Assembly (NCBI RefSeq): GCF_902635505.1
Contig: NC_045428.1
Location: 152,159,641 to 152,223,640 of the forward strand
DNA length: 64,000 nucleotides
Origin: Sarcophilus harrisii
Taxonomy: Eukaryota > Chordata > Mammalia > Dasyuromorphia > Dasyuridae
Direction of reading: 5' to 3'
In this document: positions 58,463-64,000 of the stretch, piece by piece
Position numbering within the stretch: the stretch's first letter is position 1
Layout: the number at the start of each line of letters is the position of its first letter
Program-made: the position numbers and the translations under genes
Notes under the pieces: model-generated
What the model saw: only the letters and a program-made list of their open reading frames with translations
Database searches by the model: none
What the model was told of the DNA's origin: nothing

Positions 58463-58691
58463 TTTATTCTTGGCAGAAATTAAAATTAGTTGTTCTTGAC
58501 AAATCTTTGTAACATCACAGGGCCACCAGTAAGTTATCACAGAATTCAAGTTGTGGCTTCAATCATATTTTAAATGTGATTTTAAATCACATTTTAAATT
58601 TAACTGTTTTACTTAGTCAAATGTTTTACCCAAACAAATACTTTTTAAAAAAAAAGTATCCTCCTTGGAGATCTTCAGTTTCCATTGAAGC
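58463..58691 (-). promoter_or_regulatory. SLC10A2: SLC10A2 3' UTR start with AU-rich hairpin and candidate poly(A) signal
   Basis: The transcript continues past the stop toward lower coordinates. About 95-125 nt after the stop three AUUUA pentamers lie in an imperfect palindrome at 58567-58599: a 10-bp stem (58572-58581 with 58585-58594), a 3-nt loop, then one mismatch and 4 more pairs. The first AATAAA on this strand is at 58468-58463. The end of the mRNA is not known; later AATAAA matches lie near 58308-58322 and inside an L1 end near 57985. AU-rich 3' UTR control of ASBT mRNA has been described in rodents; its use here is inference. Confidence 0.55.
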
Positions 58692-58819
58692 CTAGTCCTC
58701 GTGCAGAGAAAATACTCCATTCTGAATACCAATGGGTGGATCAGATTCTGTATTATTGTTGTCACTCTCTACAAATTTTACATTATTTTTGTCAGCACAT
58801 TTCTTGTATAAGACATAAG
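58692..58819 (-). CDS. SLC10A2: SLC10A2 (ASBT) terminal coding exon 6 with stop codon
   Basis: Last coding exon. The acceptor TTTTTTTTCTAG precedes CTTATGTC on the minus strand, and two bases complete a Thr codon split with exon 5. Then 41 residues (YVLYKKCADKNN ... VFSLHED) and a TAG stop follow. Human ASBT also has 41 residues here and shares the YKKC motif at the end of the last membrane segment. The rest is the hydrophilic cytoplasmic tail, rich in Asn, Asp and Glu and poorly conserved, as expected for this part of the protein. The three exons together give 154 residues. The exon is preceded by an unusual TG/T tract, described separately. Open frames on the other strand here are shadows. 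Confidence 0.95.
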
Positions 58820-58845
58820 CTAGAAAAAAAACACACACACACACA
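58820..58845 (-). promoter_or_regulatory. SLC10A2: SLC10A2 intron 5 acceptor with (TG)7(T)8 tract
   Basis: Read on the minus strand, the last intron ends in seven TG units, eight T and CTAG, directly against exon 6. The polypyrimidine tract is therefore a dinucleotide microsatellite. The layout resembles the TG/T tract before CFTR exon 10 (legacy exon 9), whose length is known to set splicing efficiency. That it does so here is inference. Confidence 0.8.
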
Positions 58846-59379
58846 AAGACATTCAAGATTAATAACAGAAGGCTGCATTGATGATAGGCTGCAAAATATT
58901 CCAGGATATGATTGTGAACATGACTTTTCACTCAAAAACACTTTGCATTTCTGAAAGGTCATGGAATATTCTGAAAACTGGGAATACCTTTGAGAATGCA
59001 CTGGTGTTGAAGCTCATGCATGGATATCCTGAACTACTTTTGCATACAGTACAGAGCTGCTTTGTGACATGTGAGAATGAATGGGCCATTCATATGACTA
59101 CTTTAAGCATAGTTTTCATGTAAAACTGTAAGCAAGAAAATCCTTTTGGTCTATGGGACTTTGTTGATTATAAAAATAATATTTTTCTAGATTTTTCTGC
59201 AAAAAGGACAAAACTTCTGAATGCAAATACCTCTTGAAATTATAATGATTCATCTTATTATGAAGATGTGAGAAGGGTAGAAAACATTGTCATTTGATTT
59301 TCTCAGTGTCCCAAAGCAGTAAAGGAGTTGGGACTAAAATGAGTCTATTTTAGCCTACGCTAGATATAGAGCAGATATG

Positions 59380-59650
59380 GAAGGAACTTTAAGAAATTAC
59401 TTTATCTAATCATCTAATTATTAGATAAAGAAAGTGAGGTGAGATATCCAAAGTTGGCTAGACCTAGCTCTCCAGATTTACCAGTTAAATGCTTTTTCTA
59501 ATAGAGGGTGGTGAAGTGGATAAATATTTAGACTTGAAGTCAGGTCCAAATCTTGTTTCTGATACTTACTAGCTTATGGTAATGGAGAAATTTTATTTTT
59601 GAACTGTTTTAGTTCCCTTTTTTGTAAAAGGGGGATAAAAATATCTGTTT
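59380..59650. mobile_element. Two SINE fragments in SLC10A2 intron 5
   Basis: 59380-59470 is a reversed fragment (GATAAAGAAAGTGAGGTGAG). 59510-59650 is a forward copy (GACTTGAAGTCAGGTCCAAA, then TTTTTTGTAAAAGGGGGATA). Confidence 0.62.
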
Positions 59651-59954
59651 AAAATTAATAAATGGTTTCTTATTTCCTCCTTTTCTATATATTTAAAAAA
59701 AATCCATGATTTCATCAATTAATATGCCAATTTATGGCTCACTCTCTTCATGCTTTAGAAAATAGTTTCATAATTTGTTGTGGTCAAAAAATCTATCATC
59801 TAGTAGACAACTTTTAGAGATGATACTTTCTAAAAATAGTTATTTTTCAAGCCTGTAGTAAATGCTTTGTAAGTTTTGTAGGACCTGTCTGAGACTGGAT
59901 TTTCCTGGAATAGCCTTCAAGAAAGTAAGTTGATTTCTAAGTCACAATAATTGA

Positions 59955-60095
59955 TAGATTAGATCAGTGATAGAATATTTATTACATATTTGCTATATAC
60001 CAGTCATTGTGCTAAATCCTGGAGATAACAAATAGAATAAGAAAGACAGTTCCTACCCTCAAGGAACATACATTATCATGGATGAAGACAAAGCA
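59955..60095 (-). mobile_element. L2 LINE 3' end in SLC10A2 intron 5
   Basis: AATATTTATTACATATTTGC, GCTAAATCCTGGAGATAAC and CTACCCTCAAGGAACATAC. Confidence 0.75.
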
Positions 60096-60219
60096 TTAAA
60101 GTAGAGCTGGAAAGAAAGTGAGGGACCATTGGTGAAGAGGTGGAGAAGTGTGGAGAATGAGACATTGAACCCACAGTGAAGTGAGCATGAACTGGGATAT
60201 ATCATGAAATAATAGGAAG

Positions 60220-60570
60220 GGAAGAGAACAAGCATTTACTAAGCATCTAGTATGTACCAGGCATTGTGATAGATGCTTTATAAATTTATATCATTTAAGC
60301 CTCATGAAACCCTGTGAAGAAGGTGCTGTTATTATTATCATTTTATTATTGAAGAAAACCAAGGCAAATAGAGATTCAATGATTTGCTCTGGATCACAGT
60401 TAGTAAGGTAGCTGAGGCTAGATTTGAACTCAGTTCTTCCTGACTCCTGGAGAAGGAAATGGTACTCCAATGTCTTTACCAAGAAAACCTCATGGACAAT
60501 ATTGCTGTGCTATGGCCCACAGGGTCATGAAGAGTCAGATATGGCTGGACAGCTAACTGACTGGTTTTCA
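60220..60570. mobile_element. SINE body (reverse) joined to an RTE-like tail (forward), intron 5
   Basis: 60220-60445 carries an L2-like GTACCAGGCATTGTG and reversed MIR blocks ending GAACTCAGTTCTTCCTGAC. At 60446 it passes into GAGAAGGAAATGGTACTCC and CATGAAGAGTCAGATATGGC, a forward SINE tail. The change of strand marks two events. Confidence 0.7.
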
Positions 60571-61231
60571 GATTTATTTATTGCAAGGTGGGCTCAGTAG
60601 GTAAAGCTTTGGCTGAGTCTTGAGATGGACCTGAAGTTCATATTTTTCCTTGGATTCTAGTTATTTGATCCAGGGTAAATCACCTAAATAGGTCAGGGAT
60701 TAATGGACAATCAGGGGAAGGTTCTGAATTTATTCAGGTAAAACATATTGTGGGTACATGTGGATTTCAGGGAAATGTAGGATTTAGGGATGCCCAATTG
60801 TTTTGATTCATTCCTCATTTATCTTATTTAGTTTGTATTTGTAGACACAGCTTTGGTTTCCAGGTAAAATATCCTTGACATACCTAGACAGTTATTTATT
60901 TAGCGATCTTGGACTTAACAGAACAATCAGTCAAATTCTCTTTGATGAACCCTTATGCAATATTTAGGAACAGCGTGACCTCCCTAAACACTTAGAACAG
61001 GATGCTACATGTCACATGTAAAATTCTTAATGGAACCCATTGCCAAACTTGGAACCTTTTGGACTGATATCAGGCAATTATAATAATATTATGGGCTGCT
61101 TTTCTCCTCCTTGCCCCATGTTTGTTTGCAAAACTAACTGCCCCAAACCAAGGAATGCATGAAGTTCAGTTTTGGCAATTCCAGGATTTTTGAAAGAAGA
61201 CTGTCAGAGTATAGTGATTAATATTGCTTAC

Positions 61232-61389
61232 TTCCTACGAGTATTCCTGCCATCCCAAGCTGGAAAATACTGTAGATGAGAGGAAAGGTAAAAATGTGAT
61301 TAAGCTCTTCAATGCTGAAGGACAGTTGTATTATCGTTGAACACAGCTGAGTGTTCTGCATTCCTGTTTCCAAAGACACTGTACGACAT
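61232..61389 (-). CDS. SLC10A2: SLC10A2 (ASBT) coding exon 5
   Basis: This exon carries the sodium and bile-acid binding core of ASBT. The minus strand shows acceptor TTTACTTTTAG, then 158 bp, then the donor in GGAA|GTAAGC. One base completes the Arg codon from exon 4, 52 full codons follow, and one base is left for exon 6. The product includes the family signature [10 protein letters not shown], with residues equivalent to human Glu261 and Cys270, and IEELN, with Glu281 and Glu282. It then runs into [11 protein letters not shown], which keeps the residue equivalent to Pro290, altered in human primary bile acid malabsorption. The last part is a membrane segment ending GILVG. No stop or frameshift is present. 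The short preceding reading frame in the intron is not part of the product. Confidence 0.97.
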
Positions 61390-61599
61390 CTAAAAGTAAA
61401 TTAAAATAAATGTTCAGATAATATTTTAATTTTTCAAAGTTATGAAATATTAATTGTATACACGTATATACATAAATGTACATGCATCTATATAAATACA
61501 CATATTTATCCATATATTTATAAATTTATATTTACCACACCATTAGTGAAGGGAACTCTAAGTAATCCCTTTTTACCACATAAGTCTCAGATAATTGAC

Positions 61600-61730
61600 T
61601 GAGGCACTGAGAGGATAAATTATTTGCTCATAGGTATACAGCTAATATATATCAAAGATAGAATTTAAACCCATATCTTTTTGACTTCAAGTCTAGTCCT
61701 TGCTCCATTATGTGACATTCTTACTTGAAG
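61600..61730 (-). mobile_element. SINE fragment in SLC10A2 intron 4
   Basis: GACTGAGGCACTGAGAGGATA and GAATTTAAACCCATATCTTT are a reversed MIR-type core and box. Confidence 0.65.
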
Positions 61731-62034
61731 TACTATATATATATATAGATGAAAAACATAGATTCATTTCTATAGATATTTCCACATGGCTTAGACGTCA
61801 TTTTGCCTTTTTCTACTATGTTCTCAATTAATGTGGAGAGCACATAAGTGTAACTGATGTTGTTATTTTTTAAATTAAATTGAATTCGTCAATTATGGGC
61901 CCTAAATTGATAGATGAGAGGACTGACAGGCCCTACTTTCTTAGTTCTTTGCTCTTTCTAAATCTATTCTGGTGGAGAAAGTCTATGGCAAAATTTTCTA
62001 TTCACTTCTCTTTGGACCAGTGGGATACAAGACT

Positions 62035-62255
62035 GGACTTGGTTAGGAAGTTCAAATTCTGATAAGAGACTTAATATCTATGTGACCCTGGAAAAATCAC
62101 TTAATTGCTGCATGCATTAGTTTCCTCAGTTGCAAAATGGGGATAACCAGAACACACATACTTCCCAAAGTGACTGATGAAATGAAATGTTTGTAAAGCA
62201 CTTTGCAAATCTTATAGTACTATGAAAATGCTAAATTTTATTATTTTAGTAATCT
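62035..62255 (+). mobile_element. CORE-SINE in SLC10A2 intron 4
   Basis: ATGTGACCCTGGAAAAATCA, AGTTTCCTCAGTTGCAAAAT and TGTAAAGCACTTTGCAAATC; the head is lost. Confidence 0.75.
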
Positions 62256-62747
62256 GCTTCTACTTCTTTCAACTTTGACTCTCCACCAACTTTGAAAGCT
62301 TTTTTTCCCCTACTCCTAGTTCAGATAGAGGAGAACTAGAAGAAATATCTCTTCCTCCCTGTGAGCAAGCATTACATCTACAACATCCCAAGTTTCAGCA
62401 TGCAGCATCTTTTAGTGATGATACTTCTATGACCTCCTGTTGTCTGGAAGAGCCTTTAATTATAGTGTTCCCTTAATTGGTTTTATGTCAAGTTCCTGGC
62501 TGGAGAATGAAAATGCATAGAAATATAAAAGTGTGACTTTGCATAGTGTGCTAAATGATTCAAAAGAAAAGAATCAAACCAGAATAAGTCAGTATTTTTT
62601 TTGTCATTTACATATTTAGGTATAATCAAGGAATATATATGATTTTTTTCTTAGGGGTAATAGGTGAGAAGAAGAGATCATTATATTTTGAATTATAGAT
62701 TAACTTTGGGAGCTATCTCCAAGAAACATGCAACAAAACAAATGTAC

Positions 62748-62923
62748 CTCTGCCAGTTCTGACCAGCTATCCAAGCCAGGAAGAAGCCCATTGAATAACC
62801 AATTAAAGGAAACATAGTTCCTATAATCCACAATTTAGGACGAATGATCCAGGAACCCTGGTACAATATACCTCCAGTCACAGCTATGACCACTATGAGA
62901 ATTAAACCTGTAATGGAACCAAT
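62748..62923 (-). CDS. SLC10A2: SLC10A2 (ASBT) coding exon 4
   Basis: Exon of the apical sodium-dependent bile acid transporter, which takes up bile acids with Na+ across the apical membrane of ileal enterocytes, cholangiocytes and renal tubule cells. On the minus strand a TTTTTTTTCAG acceptor precedes codon ATT, and the exon ends in AG followed by a GTACAT donor. Its 176 bp encode 58 residues plus two bases of an Arg codon. The product starts [12 protein letters not shown] and contains [17 protein letters not shown] and [13 protein letters not shown], matching human residues about 196-254 (recalled) without a gap. It holds two hydrophobic membrane segments separated by a short Trp/Pro/Lys-containing loop. 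The exon starts in phase 0 and joins exon 5 to complete Arg254. The position equivalent to human Leu243 is Phe here. NTCP (SLC10A1) fits clearly less well. Confidence 0.96.
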
Positions 62924-63044
62924 CTGAAAAAAAAAAGGAAAAACAAACTATATGAAAAGCAAATAATCAATCCAAATAATCAAATCCAAATACATAGCTT
63001 GTCAAAATTAAAGTCATGAGGATAAATCCTTTGTAGTTTTTTTT

Positions 63045-63230
63045 TAGAGGCAGAATGGTATAATTGAAAGTGGAATTTAGAAATAGGATTCCTGGCACTG
63101 ACTCTGAGCTCTTTTCTCTGATGGACAAGTCACTTTACCTCACTAAAATTCATTTTCCCTATTTGTGAAATGGGGATGCTAATGGTTGTGCAGCCTACCT
63201 TTAAAGTTTTAAGTATTTTTAAACAAATTT
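63045..63230 (+). mobile_element. SINE (MIR type) in SLC10A2 intron 3
   Basis: GGCAGAATGGTATAATTGAAA head, TCCTGGCACTGACTCTGAGC, and TTCCCTATTTGTGAAATGG core. Confidence 0.72.
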
Positions 63231-63834
63231 TGAAGAAATTCTAGGAGGATGAGAAAATCAAATACAAAACTGGTATGAATATATCCCCAAAATCTTAGTC
63301 AATGTCTTTGGGAAGAAGAAATTTACTAGCATGACTGTGAAAATTACACATGATTATGTATGTAAAGTGTCTTATAATCTTCAAAGTACTATTATAATAA
63401 TAAATTTCTATTTCAAGGGGCAACAGGAATTAAGCTGAGACCAAAATTCTAGCCCTGAACAATTGTGTGCTTTTTACGTCTTTAAAGGTGTTTTTAAAAA
63501 GTCATTTTCTGAAATTATGCTATTTAAGATGCTGAAGTTAGTTCCTTGTTTTCATGAGGGAACCAGTGAGTGGATTGATACCTTAGATAGGGGATTGGAC
63601 CGGACTCTGAGATTCTCTTAAAATAGATAAGTAGTTCATGTACAATTGTCTACAGATAATTGCTCAGTTTGTGTATTATAATTTATCTCTCTCTTCCCTT
63701 CCCCTTCCCCCCATATTTGCCATTTCACTATTTTGGTAGTGTCCCGTTTCATTTTTCCTTCATTTTACTCCCACTTTTGTCAAATAACTTTGTTAGATTT
63801 CTCTGCAGATGATATCTATGCTAGCCAAAAGATC

Positions 63835-64000
63835 ATGAATTCATAGAATTTAGATCTGACGGGAACCTTAAAAGTCATCTAGTCTAACTCTTTTGTGTGG
63901 AAATAGAGGTTAAGAGATGTTAAGATTGAGATCACAGAGATACTAAGCAGGCAGAGTCAGATATAACTCAGCTCTTGTGACTCCAAGCCCAAACCCTTAT
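63835..64000 (-). mobile_element. SINE with L3-like end, cut by the window edge
   Basis: AATTCATAGAATTTAGATCTG, GTCATCTAGTCTAACTC and a decayed core run into the window end. Confidence 0.68.

Larger units (their letters stand above)
58820..61231 (-). other. SLC10A2: SLC10A2 intron 5
   Basis: The 2.4-kb intron between exons 5 and 6 has a GTAAGC donor and a CTAG acceptor. It holds SINE and L2 fragments listed separately. The part nearest exon 6 (58850-59370) shows no recognisable repeat or extra exon. Confidence 0.9.
61390..62747 (-). other. SLC10A2: SLC10A2 intron 4
   Basis: The 1.36-kb intron has a GTACAT donor and a TTTTAG acceptor. It contains two SINE copies (61600-61730 and 62035-62255) and a short TA run near 61735-61748. 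No additional exon was seen. Confidence 0.9.
62924..64000 (-). other. SLC10A2: SLC10A2 intron 3, partial
   Basis: Sequence upstream of exon 4 up to the window edge. I looked for coding sequence matching the preceding exon (human protein segment ending KIILK) and found none, so exon 3 lies beyond the window. Two SINE copies are present, at 63045-63230 and 63835-64000. Confidence 0.8.

Noticed and set aside
58685-58954. Plus-strand frame over the SLC10A2 terminal exon
   Set aside because: It is the shadow of exon 6 on the other strand; only the minus frame has splice sites and homology.
1-64000. CRISPR array, operons or prokaryotic regulatory sites
   Set aside because: No spaced identical repeats, no clustered reading frames, and abundant mammalian retroposons.
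1-64000. Functional tRNA or rRNA genes
   Set aside because: tRNA-like box sequences occur only as SINE heads, which lack a foldable tRNA; no rRNA block was seen.
62924-64000. Possible SLC10A2 exon 3
   Set aside because: No minus-strand sequence matching the preceding protein segment or a fitting donor was found up to the window edge.

Overview
The window is nuclear DNA from a mammal, most likely a marsupial. It is AT-rich, has no dense reading frames, and is packed with retroposons. These include tRNA-derived CORE-SINEs (MIR/Mar type), some with an RTE-like tail, many L2 3' ends, L3/CR1 pieces, L1s of marsupial type, hAT-like miniature elements and several solo LTRs. The species cannot be fixed from the sequence alone.

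The only intact host coding sequence recognised lies at the right end, on the minus strand. It is the last three coding exons of SLC10A2 (ASBT, the apical sodium-dependent bile acid transporter): exon 4 at 62748-62923, exon 5 at 61232-61389 and exon 6 at 58692-58819. Each is bounded by consensus splice sites, the phases fit exactly, and the encoded 154 residues align with the C-terminal part of the human protein with no gap. The 5' half of the gene lies beyond position 64000. A 3' UTR with an AU-rich hairpin and a candidate poly(A) signal follows the stop codon, running toward lower coordinates.

The other 58 kb (about 1-58400) is the downstream flank of SLC10A2. No functional gene was recognised in it. 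It carries an intronless, decayed retrocopy of KIAA1191 (p33MONOX) on the minus strand at 18962-19842, and long tracts of repeats. L1 material lies at 13984-17050 (minus), 28460-30445 (plus, with two insertions inside it), 43240-45335 (minus), 46200-49170 (plus), 53967-54794 (minus) and 57961-58300 (minus).

The clearest signals are nested insertions whose target-site duplications can be read directly. (1) A solo LTR at 26833-27464 sits in the tail of a SINE. (2) An L1 3' end at 28460-30445 sits in an unclassified repeat and itself holds a solo LTR (28840-29567) and an opposite-strand L1 3' end (29582-30008). (3) A solo LTR at 40471-40894 sits in the same unclassified repeat family. (4) Two copies of one hAT-like miniature element are split, by an LTR at 52127-52644 and by an L1 at 53967-54794. 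Other points are a ~346-bp inverted repeat at 22333-22678, a relatively intact hAT miniature element at 39387-39572, and a (TG)7(T)8 tract directly before the terminal exon of SLC10A2. No CRISPR array, tRNA, rRNA or prokaryotic gene structure was seen.
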